A DNA stretch of 23,777 nt from JBHELT01 sp046262935 (GTDB lineage: Bacteria; Actinomycetota; CADDZG01; JAHWKV01), in contig JBHELT010000010.1 in NCBI GenBank assembly GCA_046262935.1, positions 1 to 23,777 on the forward strand. Reading direction: 5' to 3'. Below, in pieces: positions 12,631 to 21,500 of this stretch (its first letter is position 1; each line of letters starts with the position of its first letter). The position numbers and the translations under genes were made by a program. Under the pieces are notes generated by a model that saw nothing but the letters and a program-made list of their open reading frames with translations, did not search any database and was not told the DNA's origin.

Positions 12631-14598
12631 ATGCATACTTCAACCGTGCTCGACAAAGCCATCGCACGGGGGCTGAACGAACAACAATGCCAGGCATTGT
12701 CAATCCTGCGCGGGCCGGTGTGCATCCTGGCCGGGGCGGGTTCGGGCAAAACCACCACCATCACCAGACGCATAGCTAACCAGGTTCGAACCGGCACCTT
12801 CCTACCAAGCGAGATCCTGGCAGTCACCTTCACCGATAAGGCGGCCAAAGAGATGGTCAGTCGTCTTCGGACTCTCAGCGTGCAGGAAGTAAGGGCGCGA
12901 ACGTTTCACTCCGAGGCTTTGTCTCAATATCGTCGATTCACGACCGAGCCCTTCGTGATACTCGGGTCGAAAGGCGCAATATTGGCATCCTTGGTGCAGT
13001 CGTTGCCGATGCCTTACCGCTTCACATCCCTTCGCGACATAGCAACCGAGATCGAGTGGGCCAAGAATCAAAGGATCAGGCCTTCGCAATACGAGGCGCG
13101 GTTAGGCGATCACGAGGGCCCGATCCCAGAGGACCTCATGACCCGGGTTTTTGCTTCGTACGAGAAGAGGAAACAGGCGTCACGCCAGATCGACTTCGAA
13201 GACCTTCTCGAAAACACGATCTCGATATTCGAATCGAACCTTTCAGCCCTGTCGGAAGTGAGAGAGAGCTATCGCTCGTTCACCGTGGATGAATATCAAG
13301 ACGTGAACGTTCTTCAGCAGACGCTCTTGGATCTTTGGCTGGGCGAACGCGATGACCTCTGCGTGGTCGGCGATGACTATCAGTCGATCTTCTCTTTCAC
13401 TGGTGCGTCTGCCCGGTATCTACTCGACTTTCCCAAGCGGTTCCCTGCATGCAACGTGATCACATTGACTACCAACTATCGCTCTACCCCCGAGATCCTT
13501 TCCGTAGCCAACCGACTCGCGCCATTGTTGGAGGGCAAGCCGAAGATCCTGCGACCGGCGGTCCCCGCAGGACCGTCACCAACGATCTCGCGATTCACCC
13601 TGGCAGAAGAAGAAGTTGATTTCATCGTACGTAAGACCAAGGAACTGCGACACGATGGGACCGGCTGGTCGCAGATCGCCGTTCTTTACCGGATAAACGG
13701 TCGCTCCGAGGAACTCGAATCGGCCTTCGCAAAGGCAAAGATACCTTTCCAGGTAAAAGACTCGGTGTTTCTAAGGCGTCCGGCTGCGCGCTCGATACTT
13801 GCGCGGCTGCGTCGTTCATCGAAACTACCCGCCGCCTCTACGGTGCATGAACTGGCCAACGAGCTCGGTTATGAGCCCGACAGCGATCACTCGGGCGATG
13901 AAGCAACGCGTCAGGCCGACCTGGCGCGCTTCATCGCGTTGGCTTCGGGGGCCGAAGGCGACATCGCTTCGTTCATCAAAGACCTGGAGAAGCGATTCGC
14001 CTCAGATGAGTCTGCCGACGGCGTGCAGATCCTCACCTACCATCGCGCGAAGGGTCTTGAATTCCAATCGGTTTTCCTTCCCCGCTGCGAGGACAAGGAA
14101 CTACCGTTCGCTCTTTCGAAGACACCACAGCAGATCGCAGAGGAGCGTCGCCTCTTCTATGTTGGAATAACGCGCGCAAAGAGAGATCTATTCATCACTT
14201 GGGTGACACTGCGGTCGAACGAGCGCAAGAAGGCGCAGAGCGCTTCGGTTTTCTTGCAGGAGATCGGGTGGGTCGACCGCGCGGCTAACGGAGCAACTGG
14301 CTCAGCAGGCTCAAGCGGCCCGGCCGCAACTGCTGTGCAAGGGACCAAGAAACCGCGAGTCGTCGAGTCGGTCGACGCGCGAGACAAGGCACTATTCGAG
14401 GCACTTCGCAATTGGCGTTTAGACAAGTCCAAACAAGAAGCGGTCCCCGCGTACGTGGTATTTCATGACCGGACCCTGGCCCAGATCGTCTCGGTCCGAC
14501 CGAAGGATGCTGGGGCGTTGGCCGCGATACCAGGCATAGGTTCGACCAAATGCGCCCGGTATGCCGATGAAGTCTTGAAGATCGTGGCCCGAGCATGA
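12631..14598 (+). CDS. uvrD2: UvrD/Rep-family DNA helicase with C-terminal HRDC domain (UvrD2-like)
   Basis: A 655-aa superfamily 1A helicase that should unwind DNA 3' to 5' using ATP. Q motif LNEQQCQA (15-22), Walker A AGAGSGKTT (34-42), motif Ia AVTFTDKAAKEM, motif II VDEYQD (219-224), motif III GDDYQSIFSFTGA (247-259), motif V TYHRAKGLEFQSVF and motif VI FYVGITRAKRDLF are all present. An HRDC domain fills about 585-655 (YVVFHDRTL, IPGIGSTKCARYADEVL). This order is that of actinobacterial UvrD2, but the linker before HRDC is Gly/Ala/Ser-rich and lacks the four-cysteine motif of mycobacterial UvrD2. ATG 12631 is chosen because the longer reading from 12499 overlaps the opposite gene and lacks family sequence. 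No clear Shine-Dalgarno sequence is present. Confidence 0.92.
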   Translation: MHTSTVLDKAIARGLNEQQCQALSILRGPVCILAGAGSGKTTTITRRIANQVRTGTFLPSEILAVTFTDKAAKEMVSRLRTLSVQEVRARTFHSEALSQYRRFTTEPFVILGSKGAILASLVQSLPMPYRFTSLRDIATEIEWAKNQRIRPSQYEARLGDHEGPIPEDLMTRVFASYEKRKQASRQIDFEDLLENTISIFESNLSALSEVRESYRSFTVDEYQDVNVLQQTLLDLWLGERDDLCVVGDDYQSIFSFTGASARYLLDFPKRFPACNVITLTTNYRSTPEILSVANRLAPLLEGKPKILRPAVPAGPSPTISRFTLAEEEVDFIVRKTKELRHDGTGWSQIAVLYRINGRSEELESAFAKAKIPFQVKDSVFLRRPAARSILARLRRSSKLPAASTVHELANELGYEPDSDHSGDEATRQADLARFIALASGAEGDIASFIKDLEKRFASDESADGVQILTYHRAKGLEFQSVFLPRCEDKELPFALSKTPQQIAEERRLFYVGITRAKRDLFITWVTLRSNERKKAQSASVFLQEIGWVDRAANGATGSAGSSGPAATAVQGTKKPRVVESVDARDKALFEALRNWRLDKSKQEAVPAYVVFHDRTLAQIVSVRPKDAGALAAIPGIGSTKCARYADEVLKIVARA

Positions 14599-14673
14599 CG
14601 TTTCGTTGTTGGAAAATGACGCGATGAGGCTTAGGCTTTGGGACCCGCGATGCATTCGAACGATGGAGGGAAA

Positions 14674-15498
14674 ATGGGCAGGATAGGCAGAGGTTTCAAG
14701 TTGCTCGGCGCCAGCTGGGAGGTGCTGAAAGCAGACCGAGAGTTATTGCTATTGCCTTTGGTTTCGATGCTGGCCTCGTTGGCGGTATTGGCGACTTTCC
14801 TGGGCGGACTCTTCGCGGCGGGTGTCAGGGACCGCCAGAACATGGGACCTGTTCATTACGTGTTGGTTTTCATCATGTATGTGGCGCTGTATTTCATCGC
14901 GATCTTCTTCAACGCTGCGATCGTAGCTGCGGCAACTATCAGATTGGAGGGCGGCAACCCAACCCTCAAAGATGGGCTGAGCAAAGCCGCCGCAAACATC
15001 GGCAAGATATTCGGCTGGGCACTCGTGGCCGCAAGCGTTGGCTTGGTGCTTCGCACCATCCAAGAGCGCTCCGGCATACTCGGGCGGATCGTGGTTGCCC
15101 TAGTGGGGGCCGCGTGGAGCGCGATCACTTTCTTCGTTGTTCCGATATTGATCTTCGAACCGCTCGGGGTAGGAGGCTCGATCAAGAAGTCCGCCGCGAT
15201 ATTCAAGGAACGCTGGGGTGAACAATTCGTTGGCAATGGCTCGCTCGGCATCGCCTTGTTCCTGTTGATGATCCCGGTCGTTTTGGTTTCCCTACTTCTC
15301 GCTGCTGTGACGCCTTGGCTGGGGATCGCATTTGGCGCTATCGGTTTCATGCTGCTGATAACAGCAGGTGGTGCTATGAGCGGAATCTTCAATGCGGCCC
15401 TTTACAGGTATGCGACGACGGGCGAAGCGCTCGGCGGCTTCAGCGACGAAGACCTATCGAGTGCCTTTCGTCCAAAGAAGCGCCGCGGGGCGCGCTGA
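14674..15498 (+). CDS. DUF6159-family polytopic membrane protein
   Basis: A 274-aa membrane protein starting MGRIGRGFKLLGASWEVLKADREL, a sequence typical of the DUF6159 family. Hydrophobic segments are seen at about 24-49, 61-88, 112-127, 138-163, 190-213 and 217-240, so about six membrane spans, with the loop RLEGGNPTLKDGLSKA after span 2 and KKSAAIFKERWGEQF before span 5. The C-terminus is cytoplasmic-looking and basic (FRPKKRRGAR). ATG 14674 is chosen because GGAGGG ends 3 bases before it; an in-frame ATG at 14650 lacks a ribosome site. No biochemical function is established for the family. It lies 75 bases after the helicase gene. Confidence 0.85.
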   Translation: MGRIGRGFKLLGASWEVLKADRELLLLPLVSMLASLAVLATFLGGLFAAGVRDRQNMGPVHYVLVFIMYVALYFIAIFFNAAIVAAATIRLEGGNPTLKDGLSKAAANIGKIFGWALVAASVGLVLRTIQERSGILGRIVVALVGAAWSAITFFVVPILIFEPLGVGGSIKKSAAIFKERWGEQFVGNGSLGIALFLLMIPVVLVSLLLAAVTPWLGIAFGAIGFMLLITAGGAMSGIFNAALYRYATTGEALGGFSDEDLSSAFRPKKRRGAR

Positions 15499-15544
15499 TG
15501 TGAAGTTTCTGAAGTGCCGCGGGGCGCGCTGACCTGAAGTTTCT
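15482..15544 (+). repeat. Imperfect 29-bp direct repeat at the end of the DUF6159 gene
   Basis: Copies at 15482-15510 and 15516-15544 (period 34 bases) differ only at two adjacent bases (TG versus CC). The first copy includes the last codons and TGA stop of the DUF6159 gene; the second repeats that end, stop included, in the intergenic space. This looks like a recent tandem duplication; GC-rich GCCGCGGGGCGCGC is its core. Confidence 0.85.
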
Positions 15545-15576
15545 TTAGCATGGGTACCGGGGACTCCAAGCCGATT

Positions 15577-16899
15577 TCATTCCCGGTATTCGGGCCCCCG
15601 CGCCAGTTGGTATTCCCAGAAGAACTGATCGCGAACCTGTCTCGGGCGGGGCGGCGGGCCGCACTTGATCGGCGGGCGGTTGGGCCTTTCGATCACTATC
15701 GCTGGCGGGCTTCCAACCACCCTGTAGCCACCTTCGTGCACCAAGTGATGATGCGTGGGACAGAACAGGACCAAGTTGTCTAGCTCGGTAGGACCATTGT
15801 TCGCACGGTGGACGATGTGATGAGCATGGACCAGCTTGCGCCTGCGACAGTTGGGGTATCGGCACGTCTTATCTCGTCTGGCGAGTTCTCTTCTTATGCG
15901 CCTTGGGATGTTACTGGTGGAGCGCGACTCTGCCATTAGTCTGCCCTCGCCATCGTGAACTACGAGTTTTTGCATGCAGTCGCACATCAGGCGCTCGACG
16001 GTTTCGAGGCTGAGCGTCGGGCCCCCTTCGATCTCGGCAACCCCTTGGCCCGATGCGAGCATCTGGGCATCGACATGGACAACGACCTGGGTGTTCGAAG
16101 ATGAGCCTTGACGCGTTGTGGCCCCCGCTCCTGCCAGTTCCAAGAATGCATCAGCCCGCTTGACCGCCATTGGAGTGCCGAACTCGAACAACGGATCTTC
16201 GGGCATGCGCCGCGCGATGGCATCGATGGCTCTTTCGACTATGGCGCCTTGTTCCTCGGGGAATAATCCAAACAGGATGAGCGTCCTTTGCTCGAGGTCC
16301 CAGCGCATCTGGAGGGTTCTACCGCGTCTCGCGTCGACCGAGCTATCAGCCGGAACCGCCAGCAGTTTGTTCTTCATCTTGAACGTGTCAGCGACGCTCA
16401 TCCCACGCGCGTCCTCGGCCAGTTGCGCCTCGTTATCTGGATTGGCCACCGCAACCAAAGCCCTTAAGTGGTCGTAGCTCAGCTGGCCTCGCTCATAGGC
16501 TCGTTTCAGAGCAGGCAAGGATTCAAGACCGATGGCCACCTCGACGAATTCACATGCCCGCATGTAGCCGATGCCGAGGAATCCCGTAAGCCAATCAGCG
16601 GTCGATGGGTACCCTTCCTGTTCGTAGGTACGAAGGCGATCCACCTCAACCACCGCCCTCATAAGGGCCCTGTCCCAGCCCGAGCGCATGTGATAGCAGC
16701 GGGCCACCTCATCCATCGCACTTGAGTGGACCCTCTGAGAAGGATCGACACTTGAAGGATCGATGAAGGACCCGGACGGCTCGTCCCAGCTCTCATCGAA
16801 GGACCAGGACGTCCGGTCACGGCCTTGATAGGGGCCGTTCGGCGCATGGGGGCGGCGGTCATCGAGCGCAGAACTGCTGTCTTCAGTGAGCGTTTTCAT
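15577..16899 (-). CDS. DUF222 domain / HNH endonuclease-like protein (13E12 family)
   Basis: A 440-aa protein with a polar N-terminus (1-60), a DUF222-type helical region (about 65-310: AVVEVDRLRTYEQEGY, ADWLTGFLGI, LSYDHLRALVAVAN) and a C-terminal HNH module (342-391). The module has CRYPNC (Cys346, Cys351), HAHHIVHRANNGPTELDNLVLFC and the Cys380-PTHHHLVHE end, so both zinc Cys pairs and the HH and N residues are intact. Such proteins are numerous in actinobacteria, often in several copies, and are linked with 13E12-type mobile sequences; their targets are unknown. The ATG at 16897-16899 has no clear Shine-Dalgarno sequence; an inverted repeat TAGTA-GAGA-TACTA lies just upstream (16901-16914). 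It is last in the minus-strand series. Confidence 0.9.
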   Translation of the reverse strand: MKTLTEDSSSALDDRRPHAPNGPYQGRDRTSWSFDESWDEPSGSFIDPSSVDPSQRVHSSAMDEVARCYHMRSGWDRALMRAVVEVDRLRTYEQEGYPSTADWLTGFLGIGYMRACEFVEVAIGLESLPALKRAYERGQLSYDHLRALVAVANPDNEAQLAEDARGMSVADTFKMKNKLLAVPADSSVDARRGRTLQMRWDLEQRTLILFGLFPEEQGAIVERAIDAIARRMPEDPLFEFGTPMAVKRADAFLELAGAGATTRQGSSSNTQVVVHVDAQMLASGQGVAEIEGGPTLSLETVERLMCDCMQKLVVHDGEGRLMAESRSTSNIPRRIRRELARRDKTCRYPNCRRRKLVHAHHIVHRANNGPTELDNLVLFCPTHHHLVHEGGYRVVGSPPAIVIERPNRPPIKCGPPPRPRQVRDQFFWEYQLARGPEYRE

Positions 16900-17067
16900 C
16901 TAGTAGAGATACTAAGAGCCCCTAGTGACAAAACTGAGCGAAAAACGCCAGCACCAACAAACAAAAGTCGAAAATATCCAAGAAAAGATCCAGCGCTGAG
17001 GTGGTTGGGATCGGGCAACGAGACTAAGGCCCCGGCTCGGCTCCTTTCGAAGCGATGAGGACCTCGG

Positions 17068-17589
17068 TCACCATCCCCAATGTCGCAGTTCGCGGGGTTC
17101 TGACTCGCCTGGATCTTCGGGAGCGGGTGATTCGCCGTCGTCGCCATCCCAACGCCTCCCGTATTGGTCGGGGATACTCCCCCATCCCCAGTAGGGCAGG
17201 GGCCGGCCGGCAAGGATGCCTAAGGTTTCGAGTGGGTCGATCCGCTCCTCGGCCACCGTGCATAGATGGGTCCAGTCATCTCCGAAGTCGAAAACGTAGA
17301 CGAACTCCTCGCCGGGTTTGAGCATGCCGAGCTTCGTCTTGCGATAGTCGATCACACCTTGCTCGTTACCCCAGTCGGTATCTGGGATGCCGATCTTGCG
17401 GCCGTCCTGGAACCGGAACTCGTGCAGATGCGAACGGTCCCAACGGGCGAATGCGTCGTCGATGGCCGTCGCCAAGGCTTCAAACGTGTGGGTGCGGGCG
17501 GCGGCGAAAATGCGCCCGGGCCTTGGCCAGAACCGCTCGGTCCCGCCGTGCAACAGATCCACCCGGATGGAAAGCCAAGTTCGCCCCAT
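17068..17589 (-). CDS. Plasmid pRiA4b ORF-3-like protein
   Basis: A 173-aa protein of the pRiA4b ORF-3-like family. It begins MGRTWLSIRVDLLHGG, has HEFRF (56-60), KTKLGMLKPGEEFVYVFDFGDDW with HLC (about 85-110), which is the family's Y-x-(F/Y)DFGDxWxH hallmark, and a tail containing LPYWGWGSIPDQYGRRW. The family occurs on plasmids, chromosomes and beside transposase genes; its biochemical role is unclear. The start ATG 17589 is preferred over an upstream extension because GGAGGG lies about 8 bases before it. It lies between the P-loop remnant and the DUF222/HNH gene, suggesting an accessory insertion zone. Confidence 0.85.
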   Translation of the reverse strand: MGRTWLSIRVDLLHGGTERFWPRPGRIFAAARTHTFEALATAIDDAFARWDRSHLHEFRFQDGRKIGIPDTDWGNEQGVIDYRKTKLGMLKPGEEFVYVFDFGDDWTHLCTVAEERIDPLETLGILAGRPLPYWGWGSIPDQYGRRWDGDDGESPAPEDPGESEPRELRHWGW

Positions 17590-17620
17590 TGTTACTTCCC
17601 TCCTGACCAAGCCTACCCAT

Positions 17621-17713
17621 CTACCCTACGTCACAAGCCTCTGCGACTAAGGTCGCCGGCGTGGTCTTGCCGGTCGAGAAGTTTCCGAAGATGGCGATCC
17701 TGAGGTTCGTCAA
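17621..17713 (-). pseudogene. 30-aa Walker A remnant of a P-loop NTPase gene
   Basis: A TTG start overlaps the nei2 stop (TTGA at 17710-17713), giving MTNLRIAIFGNFSTGKTT then PATLVAEACDVG and a TAG at 17621-17623. The first half is a beta-strand and Walker A loop, GNFSTGKTT, followed by the expected helix, as at the N-terminus of a P-loop NTPase (NadR- or AAA-like). Nothing of the rest remains: the next gene begins 31 bases later. The proline at residue 19, just after the KTT, is unexpected in this helix. The best explanation is the 5' stub of an ATPase gene once coupled to nei2 and then truncated. A functional micro-protein is less likely. Confidence 0.6.
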
Positions 17714-18510
17714 CGCATTCCTCGAGATGCCGGCTGGCACCGCGGACACCGGTATGTAAGCCGCTGTGTGAGTGGGTCCGAGCCTTGCTCGAACATCTGG
17801 ATCTGGATCCCGCATCGCCGGCAGGCCTGCCCGGCACGCTCGAAGACCCAATGACGCTGCCCTTTGGCCAGGTTGCCGGTGGTTGATTGCTGCCAATGTG
17901 CGAGGTTCGACTTCATCAGGCGCTGCGCGAGCATCAAGACCTTAGGTATGTCTTGGACATCGGCGACCTCGGTGGACGGGTCGATACCGGACAAGAACAG
18001 GGTCTCGTTCTTGTACAGATTGCCGATGCCCGCGAGGTTTCGTTGATCCAGCATGGCCTCACCGATGGTCAGCTCTGGATGTTTTCGGATACGCCGCTCG
18101 GCCTCGTCCACATCCCAATCGCTCCCAAGGATGTCCGGCCCGAGATGACCCACCACCAGATGCTCTTCCAAGGTCGGCACCAGTTCAACAACCGGCATCC
18201 GATACGCAACTGCCTTGTACGGGTCGGTGGTGATGACGAGCCGTATCTCGTGATGGGGGCCGGGAGTTTTCTGTGATGGCCTGAACAGTCTCCACGAGCC
18301 TTCCATCTTGAAGTGTGTGTGCAATGTGAGGCCGGCGTCGGTTCGCATCAAGATGTGCTTTCCACGCGGCACCACTTCCCTGATCATCTGCCCCGAAAGA
18401 TCCGCTGTGGCGAGCTGTGGCACCCTTGCATCAAAGGCCAGGATCACCTCATTCGCGAGCGCTTTGTTCAAAGTGCGAGCCGCTCGGAAAACGGTGTCGC
18501 CTTCAGGCAC
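17710..18510 (-). CDS. nei2: Fpg/Nei-family DNA glycosylase/AP lyase (Nei2-like)
   Basis: A 266-aa base-excision-repair enzyme that removes oxidised bases and cuts at the resulting site. The true N-terminus is PEGDTVF after a GTG start (18508-18510), placing catalytic Pro2 and Glu3 correctly; conserved Lys51 lies in RGKHIL, then HTHFKMEGSW, LDQRNLAGIGNLYKNE (helix-two-turn-helix), and a zinc finger C230-x2-C233-x21-C255-x2-C258 with Arg250 in QRLTYRC. PEGDTV rather than PEGPEV points to the Nei2 type of actinobacteria. The longer ORF to 18630 would put about 40 unrelated residues before Pro2, so it is rejected. The start overlaps the lhr end by 8 bases, matching the lhr-nei pairing known in mycobacteria. 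Confidence 0.94.
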   Translation of the reverse strand: MPEGDTVFRAARTLNKALANEVILAFDARVPQLATADLSGQMIREVVPRGKHILMRTDAGLTLHTHFKMEGSWRLFRPSQKTPGPHHEIRLVITTDPYKAVAYRMPVVELVPTLEEHLVVGHLGPDILGSDWDVDEAERRIRKHPELTIGEAMLDQRNLAGIGNLYKNETLFLSGIDPSTEVADVQDIPKVLMLAQRLMKSNLAHWQQSTTGNLAKGQRHWVFERAGQACRRCGIQIQMFEQGSDPLTQRLTYRCPRCQPASRGMR

Positions 18511-21500
18511 GCAGCCGGAGCCCTTTCGGGGTCTGCTTGAATCCAGCCGAGACCAGCACATCCGCGAGGGGCGAATCGATAACCACTTCGCCGTCGGCTT
18601 TTTCGACCGCAAGTTTGCCGAGACTGCCATCTCTCACCGCAAGAGCCAGGGCGTCAACGGCCGGTTGGAGCAGGCGGGCTTCGTCTTTCCACGTGAGAAG
18701 TGTGCGGCCCCCGCGTTCGACATACAGAACCAATTCGCCATCGACGAGTGCGACGAGTGCGCCTGCCTTGCGGCCGGGTCGATGGCCGCCGCCGCCTGGC
18801 CTTTCGGGCCACGGCAGTGCTGCACCGAATGGATTGGCGGGATCGGTCGCCGCGAGAAGAGAAGTCTCGGACCCCGCACCGGGGGCCGAGAAGGTGCGCA
18901 AGCGATCGACCGCGCCGGGGACGGCGAACTGAGCGGCGCCGAGTCCTTCCACGAAATATCCGCGACGGGCCTTGCCCGATTCTTCGAACGCCTTGAGGAC
19001 CGGATACAAACCGGCGAACCCGCCCGCGGGATGTTCCGACATCACCGCGCCGCGGGTAAGAACGCCGTACCTATCGAGCATCTGTTCGGCGAGCGCGGTC
19101 AAACGCCGCGTTGGGTCATCGACCCTTCGAGGCAGAAGCGACCATCGCCCCGAAGCTGAAACCGGACCTTGCCGCGATGGCATGGCCGGTCTCGACCGGC
19201 GCCTGCCGGCACCGTTGCGCGATGCGGTGGAACGCTTCGAAGTCAACGCCCGCATGGGTTGAAGTGTGTCGTTCGTGATCCAGCCCGACCATGCGAGCTC
19301 CCAGATCGTGCGCAGTAAATCCTTGTCCTCTTGCGATCCGGAAGCTTCTGCTATCTGTCTAAAGAACATCGCGCCGCCCTGCCGCAGTGCGGAAACCACC
19401 GCAAGCGCTGGAGCGGATAAAGCCGCCTCGTCGGTCGGGTCGAGGAACAGGGGTGCGTCATCGGCGATGAACAGACTTACCCATCCATCATCGGCTCCGA
19501 TCTCGCCTCTTCCCGCCCACACGATTTCGCCGGCCGCGGTCAACTGGTCGAGCAGCATTGGCGTGTAATCCGATACACGGGCAGGAAGGACCATGGTTTC
19601 CAGGGCGCTCACCGGGATGAAGGTGCCCTGAAGCTGCTCGACCACCCGCACAAGGCCGTCCGTCCCGCGGTGGCTCGATGCGCCGAGGCCCTGCCAAGCA
19701 GGAAGGAACCGAGCGAGAACGTTCTGAGCGGTTGGTTCGACTTCCTTGCGGAGTTTCGCCAGAGAGCGCCGCCGGATGGAACGAAGGACCTCGGCGTCGC
19801 ACCACTCGAGACCGAACCCACCAGGACGGAACTCGCCATGCACCAGCCTGCCCGATGATCCCAAACGGCGGAGCGTTTCTGCAACGACTGCAACGCCCAG
19901 GCCAGTCCCCAGCGCGGCGTCGCGCGGAACGAATGGGCCATGGGTACGCGCGAACCTTGCGACGATGTCCCCAACCGGATCTTTAACCGACGCCAAGAAG
20001 GCAGACGGGATGCCGACGGGCAGAGGGACGCCCAGGGCATCGGCCATGCGCGACGAATCTTCGATCGCGATCCACTTCGCATCCCCGGCGATCTTGATCG
20101 CGATGGCCCGACGCGACTCTTCCAGTTGCCCCATCCACATGGGGTTGCCGCCGCGGGCGAGGGCCTCGTCGGTGGTTAGGGGGCCGAGCGAGCGGAGTGC
20201 ATCGTGCAGATCATCTGGACTTCTTATCCTTCGTCCTTCCGTCAGCCTTTGAAGTTCCGATTCGATCTCGTGCAGGGCATCGGGATCGATCAGCTCCCTC
20301 AGCTCGGAACGGCCAAGCAGTTCCGCAAGAAGGCTCGCATCGAGTGAAAGCGCTTGCGCGCGGCGTTCGGCGATGGGGGCATCGCCTTCGTAGATGAATG
20401 CACCGACGTAACCGAACAACAAGGAGCTCGCGAAAGGCGAAGCCTGTTGAGTGTCGACTTCGACCAAGCGCACCGCGCGAGACCTGATGTCCGACATCAA
20501 CGCGACCAGACCCGGTACGTCGAAAACGTCCTGCAGACACTCGCGCATGGTTTCCAGAACGATAGGGAACGACCCGTAACCAGACGCGACCTGGAGCAAG
20601 TTCGCGCTCTTTTGGCGTTGCTGCCAGAGCGGCGTGCGTTTGCCGGGGCGCCGTCGCGGCAAAAGCAGTGCTCTTGCTGCACACTCTCGGAATCTGCTAG
20701 CGAACAATGCCGATCCGCCGACCTGTTCGGTGACCAGCGCTTCGATCTCTTCGGGGTCGAACAAGATCGAATCGATGGGCGGAGCTTCATCCGACTCGGG
20801 CAGTCTGATAACGATCCCGTCGTCGGTATGCATCGTCTGCACCTCGACACCAAGGCGGTCGCGCACCCTGGCCTCGACGGCAAGAGCCCAAGGTGCGTGC
20901 AGCTGCGCGCCGAATGGCGAATGCACTGCGATGCGCCAATCGCCGAGCTCGTCCTTGAATCGTTCCACCACGATCGTACGATCGGTCGGTATGTATCCGG
21001 TGGCAGCTTTCTGTTCGGCGAGATACGCGATCAGGTTATCTGCTGCGCTCTGATCTAAGCCAGCGAGTGTCAGCCGCTGAAGCGCCTCGGGCTCTTTCAG
21101 CGATTCGATCTCACGCATGAATGCACCAAGCGCTTGCCCCAGCTCCTTGGGTCTGCCCAATGCATCGCCATGCCAGAACGGGGTCTTCGCAGGTTGTCCG
21201 GGGGCCGGACTGACCAGCACGCGGTCATGTGTGATCTCTTCGATCCTCCAACTAGAAGCGCCGAGTGTGAATACGTCACCGAGCCGCGACTCGTAGACCA
21301 TCTCTTCATCCAGCTCCCCAACGCGGGTTGGTTTCTCTCCAACTAGGAAGACGCCGAACAAACCGCGATCGGGGATGGTGCCGCCGCTGGTGACCGCCAG
21401 ACGCTGTGCCTCAGACCTTGGAGTAAGCGCTCCTGTGGCGCGGTCGTAGTTGATCCGGGGACGAAGTTCCGCAAACTCGTCGCTTGGATATTTGCCCGAC

